Shown here one piece after another: positions 1 to 7,654 of a DNA stretch of 51,011 nucleotides. This DNA comes from Amycolatopsis pittospori (lineage in GTDB: Bacteria; Actinomycetota; Actinomycetes; Mycobacteriales; Pseudonocardiaceae). The notes below the pieces were generated by a model that had not been told where the DNA came from, did no database searches, and saw only the letters and a list, made by a program, of their open reading frames with translations. The DNA lies in assembly GCF_013870525.1 (NCBI RefSeq), contig NZ_JACBXD010000057.1, forward strand, positions 1 through 51,011. Reading direction: 5' to 3'. The position numbers and the translations under genes are program-made. Numbering within the stretch: position 1 is the stretch's first letter; each line of letters opens with the position of its first letter.

Positions 1-65
1 CACACCAGCAGTCACGCCGACCGCGCGTGAAGGGCCAGGGTGCCGCGCCGTAGTCGGTCAAGGGG

Positions 66-111
66 CTCGTGAGTGGTAAGGGCGGTTAGAACCGTCCTTA
101 CCACTCACGAG
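66..111. repeat. Long inverted repeat (hairpin), GTGAGTGG family
   Basis: Two 21-base arms (66-86 and 91-111) surround the loop TAGA; the arms match except for one G:T-type position. The outer part of each arm carries CGTGAGTGG / CCACTCACG, which recurs in the hairpins at 4661 and 46285. It ends 12 bases before the start codon of the next gene, so it may terminate transcription from a gene left of the window or act in the leader. No T-run follows it. Confidence 0.85.
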
Positions 112-123
112 TTAGGGTCGCGT

Positions 124-810
124 ATGACCGCCACCTTGCACGCGCTCTGTTTCGACGCGAACGACCCGCGCGGTCTCGCGCGGTTCTGGGCGGGAATCCT
201 CGGCTGGGAAACGGACGGCGCCGAACTGGTCCCGACCGACGGCACCGGTTTCCGGATCCGCTTCGTCGCCACCGAGGAACCGAAAGCGGGCAAGAACCAC
301 GCGCATTTCGACCTGACGAGCGAGTCAGGCGAAGACCAGCGGAACACCGTCGCGAAGGCGCTCGACCTCGGTGGCCGTCACATCGACATCGGGCAGAGTC
401 CCGAGGAAGAACACGTGGTGCTCGCCGACCCCGAGGGCAACGAGTTCTGCGTTATCGAGCCGGGCAACGACTTCCTCGCCGAATGTGGCTTCGTCGGCGC
501 CCTCGCCTGCGACGGTTCGCAGGAAGTCGGCTACTTCTGGAGTAAGACGCTCGGCTGGCCGCTGGTCTGGGACGAAGACCAGGAGACCGCGATCCGTTCA
601 CCGCACGGCGGCCCGAAGATCACCTGGGGTGGCCCGCCGTTCGACGCCAAGACCGGAAGACGCCGGGTGCGTTTCGCACTCGACGGAACACTGACGGAAG
701 TGGAGCGCCTCGTCTCGCTCGGAGCGACGCGTCTCGGCGCGGAAGAGAACGGCAGCGTGGAAATGGCCGATCCCGACGGAAACGAGTTTTCTGTCGTGGT
801 TTCTCGATAA
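124..810 (+). CDS. Two-domain VOC (glyoxalase/bleomycin-resistance fold) protein
   Basis: The 228-residue product contains two tandem VOC modules, roughly residues 1-115 and 125-228. Each begins with an F/YFW-type strand (LARFWAGILGWE; VGYFWSKTLGWP) and ends with the family's ADPEGNEFCV / ADPDGNEFSV strand. VOC proteins bind a metal and act as glyoxalases, dioxygenases or antibiotic-binding proteins; the substrate cannot be read here. The ATG at 124 was preferred over an in-frame upstream start at 73 because the protein homology begins there and the upstream stretch lies inside the hairpin. Ten bases separate it from the next gene, so they may be co-transcribed. Confidence 0.85.
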   Translation: MTATLHALCFDANDPRGLARFWAGILGWETDGAELVPTDGTGFRIRFVATEEPKAGKNHAHFDLTSESGEDQRNTVAKALDLGGRHIDIGQSPEEEHVVLADPEGNEFCVIEPGNDFLAECGFVGALACDGSQEVGYFWSKTLGWPLVWDEDQETAIRSPHGGPKITWGGPPFDAKTGRRRVRFALDGTLTEVERLVSLGATRLGAEENGSVEMADPDGNEFSVVVSR

Positions 811-820
811 CCTCCGCCGT

Positions 821-1900
821 ATGGACATGAGAGCCGCGGCCGAGACCTTGGCCGCCGGGGAACGTTTCAGCGCCTGGGATCTGGACGAGGCCGGCCCGGA
901 GGATCTCGCCGAACTGCGCGAAATCCGGCGAACCGGAGGACCGGCGCTGCGCAACGCGGTACGAGCGCTGCTCTATGCCGTGGGTGGGCCGGAGGGGCTC
1001 GGCGCGTACGACCTCGCGCTCGTCCGCCGCCTGATCCGGAGCAAACTCGCCGACGACGTCCCGGTCCCGATGGACTGCTGCGAGGTCTGGTACGCCATCC
1101 CGACCACCGATCAGGCGGCGGTGCTCGACGCGTTCGGCCTCTCCGACGCGGAACCGGTGACCATGTCGCTCGGCACCGAGATCTGGGCACAGCACTATTC
1201 CGCCGTCGGGCACCAGCGGTGCGCCCAGGTCTACGTCAGCCCGGCCCTCGACGGCTGGACTCTCGTCTTCGGCTCCGCGTCACAGGATCAGCATCCTCCC
1301 GGCATCGTGCAAGAGCAGGCCTGGGACACCGAGCCCCGCGACATGTACGCGAACATCCTCGCGAACGAGGCCGTCTGGCGCCGGGTGACCCAGGAGCGAT
1401 GCGTCGAACTGAGCCGCCGATTCGGGACGGCACATTTCTACTTCAACAGTCACGGCGACTCCAGGACGTCCTGGTGTATCGCGGAAAAGGGCGAGCCGGT
1501 CCGGTTCTACGACGTCTCCGTCCCCGAGGAATCGGTCGGCGAACTCGCGGCCGAGAACGGCTACCTGCTCCCCCATGAAGACACGCCGTTGCCCAAAGGG
1601 TGGGCCGACGACATCGAGCACACCGAAAATCCCCTGGACTGGCAACGGGAATGGCTCCGGCGGTACCGGCGGCTGACCACGGAACTCGGAATCCCGGAAC
1701 ACTGCGGCGCGGAAACGCTCGCCGAGGCGCTTTCGGTGTATCCCGGCAAGATCGGCCCGCACACCCGCGTCGAAGGGCACGGGGTCATAGCACTCACCGG
1801 ATGTGGCCGGGAGTATGGCCATCCGCGAACCTTGTTGACCGGCCTCGCTTACACGCCGCCACCCGAACGGCCCTCGATCTTCGACGAGGACCAGACCTGA
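821..1900 (+). CDS. Hypothetical protein, 359 aa
   Basis: I do not recognise this family. The protein is soluble-looking, acidic, without signal peptide or membrane segment. The N-terminal ~80 residues resemble an all-helical segment; the middle contains several Trp/Tyr-rich strands (WTLVFGSASQ, AHFYFNSHGDSRTSWCIAEKGEPVRFYDV) that look like a beta-rich recognition domain. Codon use matches its neighbours, which supports it being real. It follows the VOC gene by 10 bases in the same direction. An alternative ATG lies two codons in (827). Function unknown. Confidence 0.75.
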   Translation: MDMRAAAETLAAGERFSAWDLDEAGPEDLAELREIRRTGGPALRNAVRALLYAVGGPEGLGAYDLALVRRLIRSKLADDVPVPMDCCEVWYAIPTTDQAAVLDAFGLSDAEPVTMSLGTEIWAQHYSAVGHQRCAQVYVSPALDGWTLVFGSASQDQHPPGIVQEQAWDTEPRDMYANILANEAVWRRVTQERCVELSRRFGTAHFYFNSHGDSRTSWCIAEKGEPVRFYDVSVPEESVGELAAENGYLLPHEDTPLPKGWADDIEHTENPLDWQREWLRRYRRLTTELGIPEHCGAETLAEALSVYPGKIGPHTRVEGHGVIALTGCGREYGHPRTLLTGLAYTPPPERPSIFDEDQT

Positions 1901-1940
1901 CGAAGCGCAGGTACGCCCGGTCTTACGGCACCGGATGGAA

Positions 1941-1956
1941 ATTGGTCTACACCTAT
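1941..1956. promoter_or_regulatory. DasR-like operator (dre) upstream of chitinase
   Basis: The sequence ATTGGTCTACACCTAT matches the DasR consensus A(C/G)TGGTCTAGACCA(C/G)T at 12 of 16 positions and includes the TGGTCTA half intact. It lies about 70 bases before the GTG of a GH18 chitinase, where DasR sites sit in Streptomyces chi genes. DasR is the GntR-family repressor released by glucosamine phosphates. Assignment is by motif and context only. Confidence 0.55.
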
Positions 1957-2025
1957 TGACGCGCGCCTGGTGAGCGGCCAAAGCTGCTGGGACCGAGGGC
2001 CATCTTCCACTGTCGGAGGTTCGGC

Positions 2026-4410
2026 GTGCCAAGGAGAACCAGGAAACTACTCCCGCTGCTGGCGTCGCTCATCGCGCTGGCCGGACTCATGATCGTCGTC
2101 ATCACCCCGTCCACGTCGAGCGCGGCAGGCCATGAGGACTGTCGCCCCGACGGGCTGTACCGGACACCCGGCGTCGATACCCCCTACTGCACCGTCTACG
2201 ACACGAACGGCCGGGAATCACTGGGAGACGCGCATTCCCGCCGCGTGATCGGCTACTTCACCAGCTGGCGCACCGGAAAGAACGGCGCACCGGCCTATCT
2301 GGTCAACAACATCCCGTGGTCGAAGGTGACCCACCTCAACTACGCGTTCGCCCACATCGACGCGCAGAACAAGGTTTCGGTCGGCGAACCGGGCGCGAAC
2401 AACGAGGCCATCGGCATGGAATGGCCGGGCGTGCCCGGCGCCGAGATGGATCCGTCGTTGCCCTACAAGGGACATTTCAATCTGCTGACCAAGTACAAGA
2501 AGCAGAACCCGAACGTGAAGTCGCTGATCTCGATCGGCGGCTGGGCCGAGACCGGCGGCTTCCTCAACCCGGACGGCACGCGCAACGCGTCGGGCGGGTT
2601 CTACAAGATGACGCAGAGCCAGGCGAGTATCGACGTCTTCGCGGATTCCGTCGTGAAGTTCCTGCGCGACTACGGATTCAACGGCGCCGACATCGACTAC
2701 GAGTACGCGACCTCGGCCAGCTACGCCGGAAACCCGGACGACTACTGGATCGCGCAGGCCAACCGCGGCACCCTGTGGGCGGGCTACGAGAACCTGATGC
2801 GCACGCTGCGCGAGAAGATCGACCGGGCCGGTGCCGCCGACGGCAAGCACTACCTGCTGACCGCGGCGGTGCCCGCGTCCGGCTGGCTGCTGCGCGGCCA
2901 AGAGGTCTACGGCGTCACGCGGTATCTCGACTACGCCAACATGATGAGCTACGACCTGCACGGCGCGTGGAACCAGTTCGCCGGGCCGAACGCGGCGCTC
3001 TACGACGCCGGGAACGACGCGGAACTCGCGCACTGGCAGGTGTACACGACACCGCAGTACGACGGGCAGGGCTATCTCAACACCGACTGGGCCTATCACT
3101 ACTTCCGAGGCGCGATGCAGGCCGGCCGGATCAACATCGGCGTCGGGTTCTACACCCGCGGCTGGCAAGGCGTTTCCGGTGGCACGAACGGGTTGTGGGG
3201 CAAGGCTCCCCTGCCGGACCAGAAACAGTGTCCACCGGGCACCGGATCCCAAGTCGGCTCGACGGTGCCGTGCGGTAACGGCGCGATCGGCATCGACAAC
3301 CTCTGGCACGACCTCGGTCTGGCCGGCGGCGAGGTGCCCGCGGGCGCGAACCCGATGTGGCACGCCAAGAACCTCGAGAACGAGATCACCCCGGACTATC
3401 TGGAGGCGTACGGACTCACCCCCAAGACCGACCCGACGGACCGGGTTTCCGGTACCTACAACCGGCACTACGACAACACGATGGTGACACCGTGGCTGTG
3501 GAACAACGACAAGAAGGTGTTCCTGTCCACTGAGGACGAACAGTCGCTCGCCACGAAGGCCAAGTACGTGGCCGACAAGGGCATCGGCGGCGTCATGATC
3601 TGGGAGCTGGCCGGCGACTACGCCTTCGACGAGGCCAAGGGCCAGTACTTCATGGGCGACACGCTGATCACGAAGATCAACGACGGCCTGCGCGGTGCCG
3701 CCCCGTACGGCAACACCAAGTCGTCGCGTCCCGCACCGTCGTCGGTGCTGAACGCGAACGTCAACCTGACCGGATTCGCGCTGGGCGACGCGAACTACCC
3801 GATCACCCCGCGGATGCGCATCACCAACAATTCGACCACCACCATCCCCGGTGGGACGAAGATCGAGTTCGACTACGGCACGAGCGCACCCGGCAGCATG
3901 TCCGACCAGTCCGGCTTCGGCCTGACGGTCACGAGCAAGGGCCATAGCGGGCCCAACGTCGGCGGGATGAAGGGAGACTTCCAGCATGTCGCGGTGACCG
4001 TGCCGACCTGGCAGACCATCGCGCCGGGCGCCACGGTCGAGATCCGGCTGAACTACTACATGCCGATCGCGTCGCCGTCGAACTTCACGTTCACCTTCGG
4101 CGGGACGACCTACGCCATCGCGTCGGACTACCCGCGCGGCGGCGCCCCGCCGACGACCACCACCACACCCACCACCGGCACGACGACCACGACACCCACC
4201 ACGACGACCAGTCCGACGACGACGCGGACGACGACCACCACGCCCACGACGACGACCACGGCGCCTTCGGACGCCTGGAAGCCGGACACCACCTACGCCA
4301 CCGGCGCACGGGTGACCTACAACGGCACGGCCTACGTATGCCGTCAGGGTCACCGATCCCTGCCCGGCTGGGAGCCGCCGAACGTACCGGCTCTCTGGAC
4401 ACCCGCCTGA
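2026..4410 (+). CDS. Secreted GH18 chitinase with ChiC-type domain and CBM5/12
   Basis: Extracellular chitinase of 794 residues that would hydrolyse beta-1,4-GlcNAc links. Order: Sec signal peptide (residues 1 to about 34, hydrophobic run then SSAAG); GH18 TIM-barrel about 65-565 with the catalytic strand GADIDYE, giving D222, D224 and acid/base E226; a beta-sandwich of the type seen at chitinase C-termini (about 570-700); a Thr/Pro linker (about 705-745); and a C-terminal CBM5/12 chitin-binding module (about 749-794, with Trp/Tyr residues in WKPDTTYATG and PGWEPPNVPALW). In the usual DGxDxDxE motif the first Asp is Asn, which is tolerated because the DxDxE core is kept. The GTG start follows GGAGG by 7 bases. 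A DasR-like site lies upstream and hairpins follow. Confidence 0.93.
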   Translation: MPRRTRKLLPLLASLIALAGLMIVVITPSTSSAAGHEDCRPDGLYRTPGVDTPYCTVYDTNGRESLGDAHSRRVIGYFTSWRTGKNGAPAYLVNNIPWSKVTHLNYAFAHIDAQNKVSVGEPGANNEAIGMEWPGVPGAEMDPSLPYKGHFNLLTKYKKQNPNVKSLISIGGWAETGGFLNPDGTRNASGGFYKMTQSQASIDVFADSVVKFLRDYGFNGADIDYEYATSASYAGNPDDYWIAQANRGTLWAGYENLMRTLREKIDRAGAADGKHYLLTAAVPASGWLLRGQEVYGVTRYLDYANMMSYDLHGAWNQFAGPNAALYDAGNDAELAHWQVYTTPQYDGQGYLNTDWAYHYFRGAMQAGRINIGVGFYTRGWQGVSGGTNGLWGKAPLPDQKQCPPGTGSQVGSTVPCGNGAIGIDNLWHDLGLAGGEVPAGANPMWHAKNLENEITPDYLEAYGLTPKTDPTDRVSGTYNRHYDNTMVTPWLWNNDKKVFLSTEDEQSLATKAKYVADKGIGGVMIWELAGDYAFDEAKGQYFMGDTLITKINDGLRGAAPYGNTKSSRPAPSSVLNANVNLTGFALGDANYPITPRMRITNNSTTTIPGGTKIEFDYGTSAPGSMSDQSGFGLTVTSKGHSGPNVGGMKGDFQHVAVTVPTWQTIAPGATVEIRLNYYMPIASPSNFTFTFGGTTYAIASDYPRGGAPPTTTTTPTTGTTTTTPTTTTSPTTTRTTTTTPTTTTTAPSDAWKPDTTYATGARVTYNGTAYVCRQGHRSLPGWEPPNVPALWTPA

Positions 4411-4435
4411 CCGAAGGCGGTGCGGCCCTGGGTTC

Positions 4436-4482
4436 GTCCATGAAGGATTCAGGACACTCGACGTCCCAATTCCTTCATGGAC
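4436..4482. repeat. Inverted repeat after chitinase, TGAAGGA family
   Basis: Arms of 12 bases (4436-4447, GTCCATGAAGGA; 4471-4482) enclose a 23-base loop whose flanks pair partly. It sits 25 bases after the chitinase stop and is the first of three inverted repeats in this 305-base convergent intergenic region. The arm start GTCCATGAAGG resembles GTCCGTGAAGG in the next hairpin. Probable terminator, without a T-run. Confidence 0.65.
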
Positions 4483-4536
4483 GCGGGGCAGCGAACCGAG
4501 AACCCGGACAGCAAGCTCTCACGACCACCGCCGCAA

Positions 4537-4591
4537 GTCCGTGAAGGCCTCCTTGAGGGACCCAGAGTCCCTCAAGGAGGCCTTCACGGAC
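4537..4591. repeat. Perfect 25-bp inverted repeat, GTGAAGGCCTCC family
   Basis: Arms 4537-4561 and 4567-4591 are perfect complements with a 5-base loop (CCAGA). The outer 18 bases, beginning GTCCGTGAAGGCCTCCTT, are identical to those of the hairpin at 14028-14082, while the inner parts differ. The chitinase and the mtn operon converge here, so a two-way terminator is plausible. Confidence 0.85.
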
Positions 4592-4660
4592 TCGGGACAC
4601 TCGGCTGCGGCCGCAGAAACTCGACCTTCCCCAGTACGCGGCACCGAGTGCGTCAAGCTG

Positions 4661-4706
4661 GTCGTGAGTGGCGATTCGGGTTCTAACCCGAATCGCCACT
4701 CACGAC
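4661..4706. repeat. Perfect 22-bp inverted repeat, copy 1 of a dispersed element
   Basis: Arms 4661-4682 and 4685-4706 pair perfectly around CT. The reverse complement of the whole 46 bases is identical to 46285-46330. Flanking bases also agree in part: ACCGAGTG and GCTG on the left and ACCCCGA on the right in both copies, so the element is longer than the hairpin. It lies 9 bases after the mtnD stop codon (on the other strand). Confidence 0.88.
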
Positions 4707-4715
4707 CCCGAGGCG

Positions 4716-5294
4716 TCAGCGGCGTCCGGCGGTCAGCGTGTCGAAGTCCGGGAAGTCGTCGGCGAGGGTGGCGCCGGTGAAGTTGCCGACCCAGCCGCCG
4801 TCGTCGTGGAAGAACCGGATCGACACGTAGTCGGGCCGCGTCCCCATGTCGAACCAGTGCGTGGTGTTCGCGGGCACGCTCAGCAGGTCGCCCGCCTCGC
4901 ACAGCACGGCGTACACGCGCCCGCCGACGTGCAGGTAGAACACTCCGGAACCGCGGGCGAAGAAGCGGTCCTCATCGTCGTCGTGCGTGTGCTCGGCGAG
5001 GAACTTCTGCCGGGCTTCGGCGGCCTCGGCCGTCCAGCCGGGCTCGTCGGACGGCGTCATGCGGACGGCGTCCACGAAGGTGTAGCCCTCGGCCGCCGAG
5101 ACCTTGCCGATCGGCTCTTCGTAAGCGGCCAGCACCTGCTCCGGCGTCACGTCGCGCGGCAAACCGGAGACGAGCTCCCACCGTTCGAACCGGACGCCGA
5201 GCCGCCCCAGTTCCGCGGCGATCACGGCCGCGTCCTCGGTCCTGAGCGCGATCTCGTCGGGCCGGTCGTCCGGCCACACCGTCAACAGGGTCAT
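4716..5294 (-). CDS. mtnD: Acireductone dioxygenase MtnD
   Basis: Cupin-fold enzyme of 192 residues (usual family length about 180) that oxidises 1,2-dihydroxy-3-keto-5-methylthiopentene. With Fe(II) it gives 2-keto-4-methylthiobutyrate and formate; with Ni(II) it gives the off-pathway CO product. The metal ligands are visible as H102, H104 and E108 (EHTHDDDEDRFF) plus H146 (TTHWFDMG). It is the last gene of the ten-gene operon, 22 bases after mtnB, with a clear ribosome site (AAAGGGGAG) before its ATG. The acidic run DDDED between ligands is a little longer than in many homologues. The family assignment is secure; metal choice cannot be read from sequence. Confidence 0.95.
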   Translation of the reverse strand: MTLLTVWPDDRPDEIALRTEDAAVIAAELGRLGVRFERWELVSGLPRDVTPEQVLAAYEEPIGKVSAAEGYTFVDAVRMTPSDEPGWTAEAAEARQKFLAEHTHDDDEDRFFARGSGVFYLHVGGRVYAVLCEAGDLLSVPANTTHWFDMGTRPDYVSIRFFHDDGGWVGNFTGATLADDFPDFDTLTAGRR

Positions 5295-5316
5295 CGCACT
5301 CCCCTTTCTTCGCCCA

Positions 5317-5928
5317 TCAGCGGAGTCTCGTCTCTACCCGGAACCGGAGCAACCACTCCAAACATTCCAGACGATGACGCGCGTGGCGCAGGTCATCGCC
5401 CCAGACGTAGATCCCGTGCCGCGCGACGATCACCGCCGGCGTGTCGGCCCGGAACCCGGCCTCGAACGCGTCGCCGAGCACGCGCATGTCCTGGCTGTTG
5501 GCGATCACCGGGATGGTCACCAGGTCGTCGTGCGCGGCGCGGCCGAAGCCCTTGAGCATCTCCAGGTCCCGCAGCTCGACGCCGTCCGGCCAGTGTTCGG
5601 CGGCCACCACCGGGGCGAGCGCGTGCACGTGGAGCACCGCGCCCGCACCCGACACCGCCGCGATCCGGGCGTGCAGCCCGGCCTCGGCCGACGGCACCTT
5701 GTCCGGATGCGGTTGCTCGGGCACGGCCAGCCCGTCCTCGCCGACCACCACGACGTCGTCGCTGGTCAGCTCACCCTTGTCCCGTCCGCTGACGGTGACG
5801 GCGACCCGCAGCGGATCGCGGCCGAGCACCACCGAGAGGTTGCCCGACGTCCCCCGCATCCAGCCCAGCCCGGCGAACCGAGCGGATTCCTCGGCGAGCG
5901 CGCGGCCGGCGAGTTCAAGGAGAGTCAT
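5317..5928 (-). CDS. mtnB: Methylthioribulose-1-phosphate dehydratase MtnB
   Basis: Class II aldolase/adducin-fold zinc enzyme of 203 residues that dehydrates 5-methylthioribulose-1-phosphate to the 2,3-diketo compound used by MtnC. Visible features are the substrate loop GTSGNLSVVLG (about 26-36), the catalytic acid region SAEAGLH (E82), the zinc pair H100/H102 (VLHVHAL) and the third zinc His in ARHGIYVWG. Length agrees with bacterial MtnB. Its ATG overlaps the mtnC stop (ATGA, 5925-5928). A fuculose-phosphate aldolase role is the alternative within the fold, but the mtnA, mtnC and mtnD neighbours settle it. Confidence 0.93.
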   Translation of the reverse strand: MTLLELAGRALAEESARFAGLGWMRGTSGNLSVVLGRDPLRVAVTVSGRDKGELTSDDVVVVGEDGLAVPEQPHPDKVPSAEAGLHARIAAVSGAGAVLHVHALAPVVAAEHWPDGVELRDLEMLKGFGRAAHDDLVTIPVIANSQDMRVLGDAFEAGFRADTPAVIVARHGIYVWGDDLRHARHRLECLEWLLRFRVETRLR

Positions 5929-6641
5929 CGAGGAACGACCTTCACCTCGTCGAACGTCCGGATCGCCCGATGTGTCCCGAAATCCGCGTCTCCGAACGGT
6001 TCGCCGTCGCGCGCGAGCCCGACGGTCTGCCAGCCGTCGGCGGCGGCCCCGTCGAGTTCGGCCGGGACGTCGGAGAAGAACACGACGTCTCCCGGCTCGG
6101 CCTCCAGCGCGGAAGCGATCGCGCGATACGACGGCGCCTCCCGCTTCGGCCCGGCGTTGACGGTGTCGAAATGCTTCTCGAACAGGCCGGTGACGTCGCC
6201 GTCGGTGGTCCGCGAGAACGACGCGACCTGCCCGGCGACCGAGCCGGACGAGAACACCGCGAGCCGCAGCCCCGATTCGTTCCAGGACCGCAGGGCCGGC
6301 GCGACGTCGGCGAAGAACTCCGTCGTGAGGTCACCCTCGGCGTACCCGCGCTGCCAGATGAGCCCCTGCAACGTCTTCAGCGGCGCGATCTTCTGGTCCG
6401 CGTCCATCCAGCCGTGCAGCACCCGCACGACGTCCACTGTGGACGCCGCCGCGGGAAGCCCGCCGAGCTCCTTGATCCGGGCGACGGCGTCGACGACCTC
6501 GGGGTCGTCCGGGTGTTCGTCGATCCACGGGCCGAGGCGCGGGCGCGCGTAGTCGTAGAGGGTCACGTGGACGTAGCTGGTGGCGGTCAGCGTGCCCTCG
6601 ATGTCGAGGACCACCCAGCGGGCGGTCAGCGTTGCGGTCAC
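5925..6641 (-). CDS. mtnC: Acireductone synthase / enolase-phosphatase MtnC
   Basis: HAD-superfamily enzyme of 238 residues that enolises then dephosphorylates 2,3-diketo-5-methylthiopentyl-1-phosphate. HAD motif I is VVLDIEGTLT, with the DxEGT signature typical of MtnC rather than DxDGT; motif II is LRLAVFSSGSVAGQ; motif III/IV is KREAPSYRAIA followed by VVFFSDVPAELDGA. The open frame extends far upstream, but homology begins at the GTG at 6641, which overlaps the mtnA stop (GTGA, 6638-6641), so this start was chosen. It overlaps mtnB by four bases downstream. Confidence 0.94.
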   Translation of the reverse strand: MTATLTARWVVLDIEGTLTATSYVHVTLYDYARPRLGPWIDEHPDDPEVVDAVARIKELGGLPAAASTVDVVRVLHGWMDADQKIAPLKTLQGLIWQRGYAEGDLTTEFFADVAPALRSWNESGLRLAVFSSGSVAGQVASFSRTTDGDVTGLFEKHFDTVNAGPKREAPSYRAIASALEAEPGDVVFFSDVPAELDGAAADGWQTVGLARDGEPFGDADFGTHRAIRTFDEVKVVPR

Positions 6642-7654
6642 TGGTTCGCTTCCCCTTCTGCGTAGTACTCGCGGAGCCGTCCGGGTTCGAAGGCCCCGCG
6701 ATCGGTCACCACCGTGGTGACGAATCGCGGTGGTGTCACGTCGAAGGCCGGATAGTGCCCCCGGACGCGTTCGCCGGCGACGCGGTGGCCGAGCGCGCTC
6801 AGCACCTCGTCGCCGTCGCGGTATTCGATCGGCACGTCGGCGCCGGTCGGCGCGGCCTGGTCGGGTGCCTGGACCATCGCGTGGAACGGCACGCCGAACG
6901 CGTCCGCCGCCACCGCGAGCCCGAGGGTGCCGATCTTGTTGACGACGTGGCCGTCCATGGTGACCCGGTCGGCCGCGGTCACCAGCGCGGCGACCTCGCC
7001 GGAGGCCAGCACCGCGGCACCCATCCCGTCGGTGATCAGCCGGGTGTCGGCGCCCATCTCGGCGAGGGTTTCGGCGGTCAGCCGCGCACCCTGCAGATAG
7101 GGCCGGGTTTCCGTGCAGAAGAAGGAGAACTCCTTGCCCTGCCTTCGCGCGGCCAGCACCAGTTCGACCAGGTAGAGATCCGCCCAGCAATGCGTCAGGA
7201 CGGTCGCCTTGTCCGGCACCAGCTCGGCCGCGTGGGTCCCCAGCGCACGGCTGCGCGAGCGGTACAACTCGTCGCCCGCTCGCGCGCCCGCCGTCGCGGC
7301 TTCGACCGGATCCCCTGCCGATTTGTCTACTTCGGACAGTACGGCGGCGACGGCCTTGCGCAGGTGGTTGTTCGTCCTGCGGGTCGCGATGATCCGCTCC
7401 CCCGCCCGCTCCAGATACGCGCGGGCCTCGGCGGGCGCGAGCCCGGACGCCTCGCGGGCGGCGAGCACCATCGCGCCCAGCGCGGCGAAATACGGACCGG
7501 ACGACTGGGTGACCATATCCTCGATGGCCACCGCGACCTCTTCCGAAGTCCGGCACCGCACCCATTCCCGCGCGAACGGGAAGACACGGCGGTCGAGGAT
7601 GTGCACTCCGTCGTCTTCGAGGCGGACGCTTTCGGCGAGGATGGGCAGCGTCAT
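6638..7654 (-). CDS. mtnA: MtnA-like methylthioribose-1-phosphate isomerase (divergent)
   Basis: eIF2B-alpha-fold sugar-phosphate isomerase of 338 residues, expected to convert 5-methylthioribose-1-phosphate to the ribulose form. Supporting motifs are ETRPYLQGARLTA, the catalytic Cys in VLTHCWADL (C156), and the catalytic Asp in AADRVTMDGHVVNKIGT (D229). The family usually reads THCN(A/T)G around the Cys; here it is THCWAD, so the active-site loop is unusual. A longer in-frame GTG exists at 7675, but the ATG at 7654 is favoured: it forms TGATG with the upstream stop and has GGGG eight bases ahead. Ribose-1,5-bisphosphate isomerase is the main alternative; the mtnCBD neighbours argue for MtnA. 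Confidence 0.82.
   Translation of the reverse strand: MTLPILAESVRLEDDGVHILDRRVFPFAREWVRCRTSEEVAVAIEDMVTQSSGPYFAALGAMVLAAREASGLAPAEARAYLERAGERIIATRRTNNHLRKAVAAVLSEVDKSAGDPVEAATAGARAGDELYRSRSRALGTHAAELVPDKATVLTHCWADLYLVELVLAARRQGKEFSFFCTETRPYLQGARLTAETLAEMGADTRLITDGMGAAVLASGEVAALVTAADRVTMDGHVVNKIGTLGLAVAADAFGVPFHAMVQAPDQAAPTGADVPIEYRDGDEVLSALGHRVAGERVRGHYPAFDVTPPRFVTTVVTDRGAFEPGRLREYYAEGEANQ

Noticed and set aside
1..65. 3' end of a gene from the left
   Set aside because: Short open stretches exist in two frames but nothing distinguishes a real coding end from chance.
2218..4353. 711-codon open frame opposite the chitinase
   Set aside because: Arg/Val/Gly-rich low-complexity translation with no family pattern; an antisense shadow produced by high GC at third positions of the chitinase gene.
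4240..4400. Chitinase linker Thr codon tract as a nucleotide repeat element
   Set aside because: The ACC/ACG runs simply encode the Thr/Pro linker of the protein.
5925..7565. MtnC as a 546-residue fusion
   Set aside because: The extra 308 N-terminal residues are an out-of-frame reading of mtnA; the HAD domain starts at the GTG that overlaps the mtnA stop.
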